This document shows positions 21,621-32,619 of a stretch of DNA of 64,000 bases, piece after piece. The position numbers and the translations under genes were made by a program. Location: positions 682,001-746,000 of the forward strand of contig JAPNXP010000018.1 in assembly GCA_028753945.1 (NCBI GenBank), read 5' to 3'. Position 1 is the first letter of the stretch. The number at the start of each line of letters is the position of its first letter. This stretch comes from Hexactinellida sp. DTS-2022. Taxonomy: Eukaryota; Porifera; Hexactinellida. The notes beneath the pieces were generated by a model. The model worked only from the letters and a program-made list of their open reading frames with translations, was not told the DNA's origin and searched no databases.

Positions 21621-24600
21621 ATGGATCAAAAACTCTGTTCAGATTGTGTTGAATCAAAGGTGAATTCATCAACTGGATCCTGTATCGATTTCCAAACACC
21701 CACAGGTAAGTGTTAACCATGTAGCAATACTCAAATCTCTCTCACCAGATTGAGTCATAATCTCATTCTTTGAATTTATTCAATTTGTTCTTAGATCTTG
21801 AAAGGATTCTAAGTAGATTCAAATTTATATAATTTTTGCAAAATTTTGCAAGTGATATCTTACTTAGTTAACTATTGCATTTTAAGTTCTTCATTTATAA
21901 TTAACTGAGTGTTGCCACTCTTTGGCCATAGAAGTATATTTTAATGGTAACTAACTAGTAAAGAAATGCTTCTGACTATATGTGCTTGATTGGCCCGTAG
22001 ATTAATTGTTCTCTAGGAATTAAAAAAAAGTATTCCTGATTTGATGAATTTTTGATAATTAAGGTTACTCCAATTAATTACATATTAAGTTTGCAATTAT
22101 GAGTTTACTTATCCACCGATCATCGGCGTTTTTTTTTTATGTTTATAAAAAACACCATCGGTAGAAACTAGCCAGGTTATTTAATACAAACGCCGATGAT
22201 CGGTGCTACCGATGATCGATGGATAAGTAAATTCTGCAATTATTAATCTATCCTTGCAGAAAATAACTACACAGAAAAGCTATATAGTACGAGGTTCCAA
22301 GATGTTGAAAAAATGATAGACACAACAATTCAGATCTGCCATATGCGTGGCTCTGTTGAGGCTCAGACTGGGAGTATAATCACAGTTTGTGACGAGCTCC
22401 TGCGGCTACTGAAGATGACTTGCTATGGTGCGGTTAATTATACAGCTTTTTAGCATCAGGGGAATCGAATTTTAATGGGACTTTAGCTTAAAGTTAAACT
22501 TATGAAAGTTGACTTTTTGTTTTCGTTATACGAACACCAGAATAACTATAAATGTTTAGTTCTTAACTGAAGTTGTTAGTCTATATTTGTACGAGCCTGA
22601 ACTTGGATTTGTACGAGCCTGAACTTGGATTTGTACTCGCACTATCGGAGTACTTTCTTATCCTTGTTTCTACTACGAATTTTCTATAATTCGTTGAAAT
22701 ACATATCAAGTGGTATTCGATTGCATATCTCCCTAAGTTCTAATTAATATATATCACTCCTTCTCCTTTGCTATGCAATCTCGATTATTCTTCCAATTAT
22801 TTGCCTTAATTAAATACATACTCGAGATGTGGGAATAATTGTTGAGCAATTTAATGATTAACTTGAATAATGAAATAGTAATGCAATGTAAACTAAACTC
22901 ATTATAAACTAATAAATTTGGTTTATTGAACTCGTGTATTTTTAGAAAACTTTGAGTTGGCCAAGAAAGTTGAACGCTTAACTGAAGAATCTAAACGCGA
23001 CCTAAATACAATGGGTAAGTATTTATATTCAGTTTAGCCAGACAACCAGCAATTAGTTGAATTAAATATAACGAGTATTATACTCGAGCTCTATTGTATA
23101 CTGACCATTGGCCATTGACCTCATCATGTATCTATGTGACCAGTAAGAACCCTTGTCGCATGCTACTATATAAATACGAACACTCATCATTAATCCATAC
23201 AAATGGCATTGTTGGACAAACTGATTGCTAATTAATGAGGGAGTTACCTAACCTACTCACAGCAATAACTTGCTATATTGGGGTTTTGCTTATCGGCTTC
23301 GAAGGAGGGTATGTGTCTCCAACAGCCAACTCCCTCATTGAACTCACTCCCTTAACCGCGAATACTCTGCCACTTTTCGCAGGCATGATATTCCTCGGGT
23401 CAATGGTGATGCTGCCCATTCTCAGCTTCACTTCTCAGACTGTCAGCACTAAGTCTCTGCTAATCGCATCGACAGTGCCCGGGTGTATCGGCTGGCTGAC
23501 AGCTGTCGTAGCTAATGACGTGTACACAATGCTGATAGGCAGATTCCTGCTAGGAGTGCAGTCCTCCGTTCTGTTCCTCACCTCTGTGTACCTGGGAGAG
23601 ACGGCTCCTCCCAACAGACGCAGGTACTACTGCAGCGGAGTGAGTCTAGCCATGAGGTTCGGCATTGTACTCATCTATGCACTAGGCATATGGGTACCGT
23701 TTAGATGGCTGGCTGTGACAGCTATACTGTGTGAGGTTATATTTCTGTGTCTGATGCTGTTTAACCCAATCTCGCCTGTTTGGTTGCTGCAACAAGGGTT
23801 GGAAAACAGAGCAAAGGAATGCCTCGAATATCTGCATGGAACAGAGTTTGACACGGATCGCGAAATTCTAGAAATGAAGCGTAACAATATCGTGCGGCTC
23901 TCAATCACAGAGAAATTATCTCAGTTGCTCAGGTGGGAAGTTCTCAAACCTATTCTCGTCGTGTCCACGATTAATAACTTCCATTGTCTCAGCGGGTTTT
24001 CCGCTGTAATCGCATTCTCGTCTCAGATTCTCTCAAACCAACAAGGGCTCTCTCCTAACACGGCAGCTCTCTTCTTCCCAGTTACGCTTGTCCTCGGAAA
24101 CATGTTAGGCCAGCAGCTAGCCAGTCGCTACAGTCTCAAGCGAGTTCTCATCGCTACAACTCTACTACAGGTGCTCTCACACCTCTCTATGGCAGTGTAC
24201 TTCTCGGTTATTGAATATATCCTGAGTTGTTCCACTGAGCAGCATAGGAATATCTGCATTCACTTAAGCTTCTGGCCTATCCTTAGTATTGCCTTATTCG
24301 GTATCGCGACAGGGGTGGGGTTTGACTCTATAACCTATGCACTGTTTGGTGAGGCGTTCGAAAAGAACAACAGAGAACTTTCTCTCTGCATTATCCACTC
24401 TTCTGCAACTATAATGTCTATACTTGTCATCCTCTCATTTCCTATTCTGCTGCTATATGCCGGCGGCACTGTTACCTACAGTATACTAGGCTGCATTCTT
24501 ATTTCTGCTATACCTTTCGAATACTATCTAATTAGTAATTAGCGGCTGTTACGTATTTGCTATATTGTACGAATTTCTAATTAACTAGCTCTTTATTATT

Positions 24601-26615
24601 ATTTCAAACAACATATACACTGGAACCCCAGAATTTGCACTGAATATCGGAGTGACTGCTATTCCGGGGCAGGAATGGTAAATAATGATTTTTTTAAATG
24701 AAATCAAAATCAAAATCAATTGATTTAAAGTTGATTTTTACTAGGGCTGAAACGAATATTCGAAATGTAACGAACGAACCTTTTTCTAAACGAAAGAATA
24801 TTCGAATATTCGTTCGTTTGGATGACTAAGCATTAAATCAATTTCTAGGGACAAAATACATTGGAAAATAGGTTTTTGATCAAGTTACAAATGGTATAAT
24901 AGTTACGAAGTGTATTATATACAAGTTAACTAATAATCAGCTAGTTTAAGTGGGAATTTATAATTACGATATCTCTAACCTATACAAAAGTCTTGTTCTT
25001 GTCCAAAACTAGTCAACGAATATACGTTTCAATTTAATATTCGTCCAAACGAATATTCGTTTCGTAACGAATATTCGTTTGCAAACGAACGAATATTCGT
25101 TCAATCATTTCGAACGAATATTCGAATATTTGGTATATTCGTTTCAGCCCTAATTTTTACTATTTGAAAATGGTGATACCTATTGCAATCATAGTTAATT
25201 CGACGTAATATTACAAAGTATACTTACTGCGAAATTCGAAATTGAATACCTATTATATAATTTGAGTTTGTTCATTCAAATCAATGATTTTAATTTCCCA
25301 AAAAAATCAAATAAATCATAAATTTTCCTAGCCTGTTCCGGGGTGACCGTTAAGTGGGGTTCCACTATAACTGAATACTTATTTAAATGATGGAACAAAC
25401 TGTTGCATACAATTGCTTACAACTTTTAAAATTGTTGTTCATTGCAATTATTCTTTATTGAATGACAGATGATAAAGTCAGGTATTTGGATATGGAACAG
25501 AAAATTACAAAAAGGAATCTTAAAACTGTGAGAAAGAAGACCCGTTCTAGTAAGCTTATGCAACATTAAAACAGAAGTTTCTGTGAAATTATTTTATTCC
25601 GCTCCTCTAGGAGCACACCCTTACAAGCCTCCTCAGGAGCCCGAGATTTGCCCCGAGGAGAGTATAAATAGAGTCATTACTACGGACTACGACTCTCTCA
25701 AGTCGTTGTGTAGGGTCTGTTAACTGCTATACATTAATTATAGTCTTATAACCGAATTGTACCGATTCTGATTAATGTATCGTAAATTTATTTTGCGAGC
25801 CTTTTCAATATTGAGATATCTACTCTCATCTGTTATCAGTTGGTGTTTGACTCTTTCCAAGAATTCTATAATTCTTTTTATCGATTATTCGTTCAAAGAT
25901 TCTTTCTTCGCATATACATATTACATATACAATGTACTACAATATGGTGGATTGAGTAGCAACAAATATTTAATTGAGATTATTTTATAAGCTAATCAGT
26001 GATCACCATGTTTATATGATTATCTCTACAAAATTATTATATATAATTCGTCTAAAGCATGTTTAAACCTAGTTAATACATTGTATTGAACCTTAGAAAA
26101 TCCCAAGATAATAAAAAACTCAATAAAATCATCTCTGTCTATAATTGACTTCTCCTTCATAATACGATTTCGTCAGAGATACGATTTTGATAACCTTTAT
26201 CAACTTATCACATGCGATTACTGTCTCTCCTGCCTTTATAGTCGACTGGCAAGTTAGATCTGGAGTTTATGCTACGCATGAATCAGTTGATGTCAGATTT
26301 TGTGCAGGACACTCGGACAAATGAGTAAGTCTTCGGTGTACACTAAAGATGATTTATTTAGTTTAAACTTTTACCAAACTATCTTAGGTTAAACCTTCCT
26401 CCAATGGGACATCTCGAGTGTGATGCTGTTAGTACTTTCAATTCATTTGCGAGAAATACCGAAAACATTATTTATTTATGTATTTACATTGACAGGTGAC
26501 AAAACTCGCACAAGTTTACAAACTCCGCTACAGATTCAACAAAACGAGAGCTCAATCTTCCACCACCTACCTAATTAAAGCTAGGTACTGCATCATGTAC
26601 ACTATTTATTTGTAA
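21621..26615 (+). CDS. R3H-domain protein, function unknown
   Basis: Eight exons fit with agreeing phases: 21621-21705, 22260-22427, 22946-23014, 25469-25553, 25609-25725, 26242-26324, 26388-26435, 26496-26615. They give roughly 260 residues. The N-terminal half is a Cys-containing then coiled region (ENFELAKKVERLTEESKRD). The C-terminal exons read like an R3H single-strand nucleic-acid-binding domain of the NF-X1 type: SDFVQDTRTNE, LNLPPMGHLECDAV, then TKLAQVYKLRYRFN. The end, after LIKARYCIMYT, is uncertain because a GT at 26585 could splice on. The fifth exon uses a weak GTCTGT donor. I do not recognise the gene as a whole. A sugar-transporter gene lies inside the fourth intron on the same strand. 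Confidence 0.6.
22104..22231. mobile_element. Palindromic MITE in R3H-gene intron
   Basis: Left arm TTTACTTATCCACCGATCAT and right arm ATGATCGATGGATAAGTAAA form an inverted repeat. A second inner pair (CGATCATCGGCG with CGCCGATGATCG) allows a long hairpin. No coding potential. Confidence 0.7.
22586..22629. repeat. Two-copy 22-bp tandem repeat
   Basis: The unit begins TTTGTACGAGCCTGAACTTG and is repeated exactly twice, followed by a partial third unit. It lies in the third intron region of the R3H gene. Confidence 0.8.
23235..24542 (+). CDS. Major facilitator sugar transporter (SLC2/Tret1-like)
   Basis: An intronless gene of 435 residues with about 12 membrane segments. Sugar-porter marks are present: GRFLLGVQSS with YLGETAPPNRRR after TM4-5, matching the G-R-x3-G and E-x-x-P motifs, and a Pro-Trp-like block NPISPVWLLQQGLENRAKEC after TM6. 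The second half has FDSITYALFGEAF. It is nearest in style to facilitative hexose/trehalose transporters of invertebrates. The substrate cannot be told. It is complete, sits on the same strand inside an intron of the R3H gene, and lacks introns, consistent with a retrocopy origin. No YAG lies within 10 nt of its ATG. Confidence 0.9.
   Translation: MRELPNLLTAITCYIGVLLIGFEGGYVSPTANSLIELTPLTANTLPLFAGMIFLGSMVMLPILSFTSQTVSTKSLLIASTVPGCIGWLTAVVANDVYTMLIGRFLLGVQSSVLFLTSVYLGETAPPNRRRYYCSGVSLAMRFGIVLIYALGIWVPFRWLAVTAILCEVIFLCLMLFNPISPVWLLQQGLENRAKECLEYLHGTEFDTDREILEMKRNNIVRLSITEKLSQLLRWEVLKPILVVSTINNFHCLSGFSAVIAFSSQILSNQQGLSPNTAALFFPVTLVLGNMLGQQLASRYSLKRVLIATTLLQVLSHLSMAVYFSVIEYILSCSTEQHRNICIHLSFWPILSIALFGIATGVGFDSITYALFGEAFEKNNRELSLCIIHSSATIMSILVILSFPILLLYAGGTVTYSILGCILISAIPFEYYLISN
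24618..25368. mobile_element. Inverted-repeat element carrying a nested insertion
   Basis: The left end CACTGGAACCCCA and right end TGGGGTTCCACTATA are inverted, with CCGGGGCAGG/CCTGTTCCGG-like inner matches. Its middle is interrupted by the hAT-like element at 24742-25152. It lies downstream of the transporter gene. Confidence 0.6.
24742..25152. mobile_element. hAT-like element with exact 8-bp target duplication
   Basis: Terminal repeats TAGGGCTGAAACGAATATTC and GTTTCAGCCCTA bound a 411-bp element rich in CGAATATTCG. It is flanked on both sides by ATTTTTAC (24734-24741 and 25153-25160), an exact 8-bp duplication as hAT transposases make. No transposase frame is present. Confidence 0.85.
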
Positions 26616-27384
26616 ATACCGTATATACTCGAATAGTATCCCCCCCAAAGTAGCAAATGAAAATTTGTTACCGCTTCCCGGAGTAAACATCCTTATCTAT
26701 ATAAGTCTCAATAAGATTATCAACCGATTATATAAATAAATTGTATTAAAGTGCGATACTGTCGAAAAGGCATAAGATTTTTGGTCGCAAATCGTGAAAA
26801 AAGCAATAATCACGTTAGTACGGTAATCTAATTGAAGTGTCTCAATAGACAAACAACAATGCCAGCCTCTGGAGAAGTAGACCTCATTTTGAATTCCTAT
26901 GCAGACATGAGGTAACTTCCTTATTAATTCCAAACAACATAATTGTTGCAGTCAGTTCGCGTTTTGACTGAAAACTCACATTGACTGCAAAATAATTATA
27001 ATTTTTTAAATTAATCATTTTGCTAAGAAGCAGTTCCTCTGATGCGAAGCAGACAGACTGAGATCTCTAGCATTTGTAGCGTAGCAGCTGACTGCTCAGT
27101 TCTGCTAATGAATCGCAGCACTGGTGTCAGTTCCTTTTTCTTTTGATTGTTCCTGAATCAGTTCCTCACTTCTAACATGGCTTTAGAATCTGCTAACTAG
27201 TTACCGGCTTCATATAGGAATGAGTAAAGTGTTTGGAATACGGGCAGATAGTTAATATTGCAATGTACACGTATATCAATTCAGTTCAAAATATACACGT
27301 ATCTATTTTTCTACCCAAGCTATTTCTATTGGCGAGTATCTAATCCTATCGATACACTTCTAATTATGGCTTTTGCTAACCAGT
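26616..27384. other. Intergenic space with possible MITE end
   Basis: About 770 bp between the R3H gene and RGP1. ACCGTATATACTCGAATAGT at about 26620 looks like a transposon end seen in many animals, but no partner repeat was found. There is no gene I can support. Confidence 0.4.
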
Positions 27385-28635
27385 ATGTCAGGCTCTATTT
27401 CCCAGAGACCGACAGTAGATCTTAAGGTGTGGCTGGACGGGGGAAAGGTGTTCCTCACGGACCAAGAGCTGCATTGCATCATAACGCTCACAAACACAGC
27501 TGACAATGACAAGCCCAGCTCCAGCTCGGACACGGAAACAGCTGATCAGACGAAACCTCGCCTCGCCTGGCTTGGAGCCCAGATTTACTGTTTGTGTGTA
27601 ATCAATGAGTCTAAAGTTCTCCCGCCTAAGGTCCGGCGGCTAACTGACCCCAGTAGCGCCTCGCCTAGCACCAGCTTTGTGCCCACCTCTGGAGAGAAGG
27701 GCTACTGTATCCTCTCGACCCCCAGCACCATTCTCCTGTGCGACATACCGCTCAACCCTCAGCAGAGCAAGACCGTCACCTACCGACAGAAGATCCCCGC
27801 GGGGCCCCCCACATTCTCAGGCAGCATGGTGCGATATGTGTACAAGCTCGTAGTGGGAGCGCAGGTTGTGGGGAAAAGCGCGAAAATAATGAGATTTCCT
27901 TTGCAAGTGATTCCTCTCCTAAGCAAGCTCCAGTTGAGTAGTCCTGTTATAACTGCTGAATCTCCGCTTGCGAGTCCTGACGATATTCCTAATCCCTTCG
28001 TTGATCCCCCAGCGAAGCAGTCGGAGGAGAAAAGCAAGGCCTTCTTGTTCCGGGTGCAGGAGGCGCTCTTCGACGAGTCTTCTCGGAAGAGCACGCGCTC
28101 GTACAACCTCAAGCAGGGCGTGGAGTCCCTAGACACTCTGTGCACTGTCTATATTGTGAAGCCAGTGCACGCTTTGGGGGACGAGATTGTAATCAGTTTG
28201 GATTTCAAACAGGCCAAGAAGGTCCGGTCTGTGAGAGTAATTGTATTTCTTGAAACAGTCGAGGAGGTGAGCGAGGAAAACCGGCGGTCCCCCGCGCTAA
28301 TCCCAGCTGACAAGTTTCGCGTTGTCACTGAGCACGGCATGCATGCGCAGCACACTCTCTTCCTGGCAGAGACGCACCTCACCCTCCCCGTCCCTCTCCT
28401 CGCCACGCCCAGCTTCAGGACGGCGCTGGTGGCGCTCAAGTGGCAGCTAAGGTTCGTGTTCCTCACGAGCGAGCAGGACGCTCTCAGTCCGGACACGGAC
28501 GGGTTCCAGCTGGTCAGCCCGCGTCCCTCCGACCTCAGGTCGGTGACGTGGGAACTGCCGATCGCCGTCATCTCCAGCTACCCGGGCCCCGCGCTGCTGG
28601 ACAACCCTGCTCCCTGCGAGGCCATTAGGCTCTAG
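27385..28635 (+). CDS. RGP1: RGP1 homologue, RAB6A-GEF complex subunit
   Basis: A single exon of about 416 residues from the ATG at 27385. It has the RGP1 layout: an N-terminal arrestin-like strand set (LKVWLDGGKVFLTDQELHCI), the conserved block GYCILSTPSTILLCDIPLNP, then SGSMVRYVYKLVVGAQVV, and a second arrestin-like half with FRTALVALKWQLRFVFLTS and SVTWELPIAV. RGP1 pairs with RIC1 at the Golgi as the exchange factor for RAB6 and helps endosome-to-Golgi traffic. Length matches family members (about 390). The start follows CAG by 1 nt (TTTTGCTAACCAG), which looks like a splice acceptor. Confidence 0.9.
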   Translation: MSGSISQRPTVDLKVWLDGGKVFLTDQELHCIITLTNTADNDKPSSSSDTETADQTKPRLAWLGAQIYCLCVINESKVLPPKVRRLTDPSSASPSTSFVPTSGEKGYCILSTPSTILLCDIPLNPQQSKTVTYRQKIPAGPPTFSGSMVRYVYKLVVGAQVVGKSAKIMRFPLQVIPLLSKLQLSSPVITAESPLASPDDIPNPFVDPPAKQSEEKSKAFLFRVQEALFDESSRKSTRSYNLKQGVESLDTLCTVYIVKPVHALGDEIVISLDFKQAKKVRSVRVIVFLETVEEVSEENRRSPALIPADKFRVVTEHGMHAQHTLFLAETHLTLPVPLLATPSFRTALVALKWQLRFVFLTSEQDALSPDTDGFQLVSPRPSDLRSVTWELPIAVISSYPGPALLDNPAPCEAIRL

Positions 28636-28739
28636 TGTGTCGGACATTATAATGTTGTATACAAATTAATTAACATAGTATATCTCTATGTATAGCGGGA
28701 CTAGACAAACGTATAAGTGCTTACGCCAGTATTTAGGTG

Positions 28740-30104
28740 ATGAGTCGAGAGGAGGAGACTCTGCAGAGCCTCGTAAAGAGGGGAGAGGAGAGACTACAGC
28801 TGATCACGGAGAGCCTCGAGGGGAACAGAAAGAAGCTATCCAGATACAGGGAAGAGGAACACGAACTGAAGGTTAAAATTGAGAGCACTTTCTCTAAAAT
28901 CCTAAGAACTGTAGAGGCGAGGAAAGAAGTTTGTTTCCAGAAAGTCAGCCACGTGTACCAGCCTACCTTCCATAAGCTGGAGAGCTCCATTACCCATCTC
29001 TCCGACCAAATGAAGACTCTCGAAAAACTGTGCGAAAGCGCGAAACAACCCAAGACGATCTCCTACAGCGTGGAGACAGTCGAAGTGGAGATAGAGCGCA
29101 TACACCGGGAGGTGCAGCGGCAGAGGAAGACATTCCAATCGCTCCTCTCTGACACCCCGGAGCTCACCGCTATCCACCTGCCCGCCGTCAAGTTCTCCAT
29201 GCACCAACAGACGGACCAGGTGCTGCAGCAGCTCGGGACCGTCACGCAGGAGGCGCCCATCGAGCGGAGAGAGATCGGACAGAAGATCAGAGAAGTGGCG
29301 GTGGAATCCGTATACTCCATCGACTCGCGGTCTCTCGCACTCGCCATTTTCAAGCCAGGAAGCATGCAGATACGGAAGGGTAAGATATACGTCATCAACG
29401 AGTACGACAAGTCGGTGTGTATTATTTCCAACCAAGGCAAGCTGCTGAGTGCCTTCTCCTTCGCAAAGTATGTTCCAGACGACAACTCACAGCAGGACCT
29501 CGCGGTTAACGACAGCTTCATATTTATTTCCGTTTGGAAGAAGGACTGCATTGTGGCCTTCGGGCACGGCGGTCTCTTCTACAAAGAGGTTATTCGTCTG
29601 ACGCCAGGCATAGAGTTCAAGTCGCCCTACAGTATGTGCGTCACTTCGGCCCAGCAGCTGGTCATTGCTGACAGGAAGAACAAACGAGTCATCGTGTGCC
29701 ACCCAGATCTAAACGGAGCCCAGTGTGCCATCATGAATCCGAACATTAAGCTGATCATGCACTTGGCTGTCACGAAAGAGGATCACATTCTTTTAGCTAA
29801 CGACTGTCGCGAGGGACGTGGATCCATAGAGTTCCAGCTGTACAACCTGACCGGTCAGCTGCTGTGCGTAATGCAGCCTAGCAGTCAGCACCTCATTCGG
29901 GGGCTGGCGGTCTCGCTCCTTAAGCATATCATTCTCAGCTGTGGGAACGGGAATTCTATATTTATATACAACACCACCCAGCCATACGTGTTGCAACTGC
30001 CGCTGCCTAAGGCCACCTGTGTTAGGTACATGTCAGAGAAATATCTGTTCGTGTCCTGTATCAATAGAATCATCGTGTATGACCTAGAGCACTTAATGCA
30101 GTGA
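28740..30104 (+). CDS. Coiled-coil plus NHL-repeat protein (TRIM2/3-like, no RING)
   Basis: A single exon of about 454 residues. Residues 1-190 are charged and predicted coiled coil (REEETLQSLVKRGEERLQL), as in the B-box coiled-coil region of TRIM-NHL proteins, but there is no RING or B-box. From about 210 to the end a six-bladed NHL-type propeller can be followed by lines such as GKIYVINEYDKSVCIISNQG and QQLVIADRKNKRVIVCH. The family binds RNA or protein partners; the role here is unknown. Paralogues lie at 2-166 and 35349-36590. The ATG at 28740 is 3 nt after a TAG acceptor-like site. Confidence 0.75.
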   Translation: MSREEETLQSLVKRGEERLQLITESLEGNRKKLSRYREEEHELKVKIESTFSKILRTVEARKEVCFQKVSHVYQPTFHKLESSITHLSDQMKTLEKLCESAKQPKTISYSVETVEVEIERIHREVQRQRKTFQSLLSDTPELTAIHLPAVKFSMHQQTDQVLQQLGTVTQEAPIERREIGQKIREVAVESVYSIDSRSLALAIFKPGSMQIRKGKIYVINEYDKSVCIISNQGKLLSAFSFAKYVPDDNSQQDLAVNDSFIFISVWKKDCIVAFGHGGLFYKEVIRLTPGIEFKSPYSMCVTSAQQLVIADRKNKRVIVCHPDLNGAQCAIMNPNIKLIMHLAVTKEDHILLANDCREGRGSIEFQLYNLTGQLLCVMQPSSQHLIRGLAVSLLKHIILSCGNGNSIFIYNTTQPYVLQLPLPKATCVRYMSEKYLFVSCINRIIVYDLEHLMQ

Positions 30105-30495
30105 CTCTGTTACTGTTCACTTGTTATTCTGGCACTCAACTCAGCGAACACTTCAATATTTCTATTTTGTTATATTTATTGCAATATAATTGATTGGTAA
30201 TACAGCTAATATTATATTGGTTATAGAGAGGAATGGTATTCGTTTCTTTATAGTTTGAAACAAAAGACAAAGCACTTCCTGAAAGAAATAATGTTTTTGC
30301 TAAGCCTGAAATCGATTTATCTTCCCTCAAATGCGATGATTTATTCCACACATTTGCTAAGTTATTACAATTGACTGGAAAGAACCCAACTATCTTCAAT
30401 AAGAACTCTATCTATATTATAATTCATACAATGTCACAAACTAAATAAGTATGTAATATTACCCATTGACTTATGATTCTTATAGCAGTGTTTGA

Positions 30496-32619
30496 ATGAG
30501 CACCTACTCCTCTAAGCAGTACGGCGAGAAGCTCCGTCTCTACAACTACTTCGTGGCGCTGGGTCACGAGCCAGACTTCATACGGGATCTGCTGGTGCAG
30601 TGCAACTGGAGCAAGACGCAGACCGCTAGCGCTCTCGAGGAAATGAAAAAGGGAAACGAATCCCCCGAGGCCCCTTCTCCCGGGAAGAAGGATAAAGCCA
30701 CCGGACAGAAGACGGGGTACCTCTCCCCCGCGCCGGGCCCCACGCGCGACTTCTCCACCAGCCCCCCGCCCCCCTCGGAGCCCGCGAAACCTGCCGCCCC
30801 CAAGCTCCTGGAGGAGAGGAAGTACCGGCAGCTGATCGAGCGGTGCGGACACTTCCGGATAACCTTCTACCTGGGAGAGGTGGATTTCCGGACGGAGGAG
30901 CTGCGAGAGTTCGCGCCGAGAGTATTCTTCGAGTCCTCACACTTGAAGTACCTGCGCGAGCGTCTCAACTGGTGGGTCCGCCACGGGGACTACACCTCCC
31001 TGGCGCCGCTGCGGACGCAGGGGGACGGGAACTGCTTGCTGCACGCCGTAAGCCGGGCCATGTTCGGGGTGGAGGACGAGAATCTGACTCTGAGGAAACT
31101 TCTCCACGCATTCCTTTCTGACGCGACTGAAGTTAGGCCCCTGAAAGCCAGATGGAAGAGACAGCAGGCCGTGTTGAATGGACGCGCGGGGTTCGAGTTC
31201 GACGCTAGTGAGTGGGAGAACGAGTGGCAGATGGTTGTGTCGCTCGCCTCCCTGGACCTCTCCGTCCCTGAGGCCGGGCTCCGCTCCGAAGATACGCCCT
31301 CTCTCCCCTACAAAAGTCTCGAGGAGATCCACATATTCGCACTCGCATACGTCATACGTCGGCCTATCATCGTTATCGCCAACTCGGTGCTGCAGGACGT
31401 GGAGGGCCGGCCGATCTCCCCGGTGTACTTCGGGGGCGTGTACCTCCCTCTGGACAGGGACCCCCGGGAGTGCTACCAGATCCCGCTGGTGCTCACCTAC
31501 TGCTGCTCGCACTTCGCGCCGCTGGTCGCCTGCTACAGCGACCTGATTTCCCCGGGCGATTCCGCGAGGTGTCTGAGAGAGGTTGTGGTCCCCCTGGTGG
31601 GGCCCGAGGGAGACAGGCTCCTAATTCAGTTCCAGGACCAGCACGAGCGGAGCCAGCTCTCCTCGCTAGATCCCTCTCTATGCAGGCACTCGACACGCGC
31701 ACTGGACACGCTACGCGAACACCTGCATATAGAGGACATTCCTATCTCACACGACAGGAGCATACTCGTCGCTAGGATATGGCCCAGCACACACGAGTTC
31801 TACACAGACATCATCAAGAACATGGTCGCTTATACCGAACTCAAGTTTCAAGAGCATAAGAGTAAGAAGGCCAGGGAAGAGAAAGAAGCAAAGTCTCATT
31901 CCCTCCTCGCCTCCTACCCGCCTGTCTCTTCTCAGCTGAGTTCCTATCCGTACCGAGCCTCTTCCATCCTCCCGACCCCCTTCTCCTCCAAGCTGTCCCC
32001 CCCCTACACCCCGGACCCCCTGTACCCCCACAGATCGGACCCCCTATACCCCCACAGATCGGACCCCCTGTACCCCAGGAGCCCCGCTCGCGGCACCACG
32101 AGGGTAACAGAGATAACCACTACGATATCTCCGCGTACGGACACATACCGTCCCTACCTCTCCCCTCCCTCCTCCACCCTCCCTCTGGACAGCTACACGC
32201 GGGATCAGTCCACCTACACAGATCCGCCGAAGAGCTACCTCCCGTCCAGCTACCTCGACGAGCCCTCAGCTAGATACAGCATGCGGACTGTGCCCCCCTC
32301 TTACACACACTCTCATAAACTGGACTTATCTTATCTCAGAGACACAACCTACCCCAAGGCTTCCTCTTCATTCAATAGAGACACATATACATATCCTCGC
32401 GAGACATCTCCCTACTCGAAGGACGCATTTTCCCATCGTAAGGACACGCCTTATACTAAGGACACATTTACCCACAAATTCTCCTCCTCTGAGCCTTACC
32501 CCATGCACTCTGTCACTGCTAGCAGAACTGAGTCCGACAGGAAAAAGTCTACAAATCCTGTCGAACTCCTGGACCTGGCGAGAGATTTTAGAACCATGGA
32601 TATTAAACGCAAAAAGTAA
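30496..32619 (+). CDS. OTU deubiquitinase, OTUD7/Cezanne-like
   Basis: A single exon of 707 residues. The N-terminus has a UBA-like helix set (YFVALGHEPDFIRDLLVQCN). The OTU domain spans about 140-345, with the catalytic GDGNCLLHAVSRAMFG (Cys near residue 180), YKSLEEIHIFALAYVIRRP, PVYFGGVYLPL and the catalytic His in SHFAPLV. This matches the A20/Cezanne subgroup, whose vertebrate members prefer Lys11-linked chains. The usual C-terminal A20 zinc finger is not seen. Instead residues about 460-680 are a Tyr/Ser/Pro/Thr-rich tail with short repeats (DPLYPHRS three times; then KDTPYTKDTF and similar). CAG lies 7 nt before the ATG. Confidence 0.88.
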   Translation: MSTYSSKQYGEKLRLYNYFVALGHEPDFIRDLLVQCNWSKTQTASALEEMKKGNESPEAPSPGKKDKATGQKTGYLSPAPGPTRDFSTSPPPPSEPAKPAAPKLLEERKYRQLIERCGHFRITFYLGEVDFRTEELREFAPRVFFESSHLKYLRERLNWWVRHGDYTSLAPLRTQGDGNCLLHAVSRAMFGVEDENLTLRKLLHAFLSDATEVRPLKARWKRQQAVLNGRAGFEFDASEWENEWQMVVSLASLDLSVPEAGLRSEDTPSLPYKSLEEIHIFALAYVIRRPIIVIANSVLQDVEGRPISPVYFGGVYLPLDRDPRECYQIPLVLTYCCSHFAPLVACYSDLISPGDSARCLREVVVPLVGPEGDRLLIQFQDQHERSQLSSLDPSLCRHSTRALDTLREHLHIEDIPISHDRSILVARIWPSTHEFYTDIIKNMVAYTELKFQEHKSKKAREEKEAKSHSLLASYPPVSSQLSSYPYRASSILPTPFSSKLSPPYTPDPLYPHRSDPLYPHRSDPLYPRSPARGTTRVTEITTTISPRTDTYRPYLSPPSSTLPLDSYTRDQSTYTDPPKSYLPSSYLDEPSARYSMRTVPPSYTHSHKLDLSYLRDTTYPKASSSFNRDTYTYPRETSPYSKDAFSHRKDTPYTKDTFTHKFSSSEPYPMHSVTASRTESDRKKSTNPVELLDLARDFRTMDIKRKK

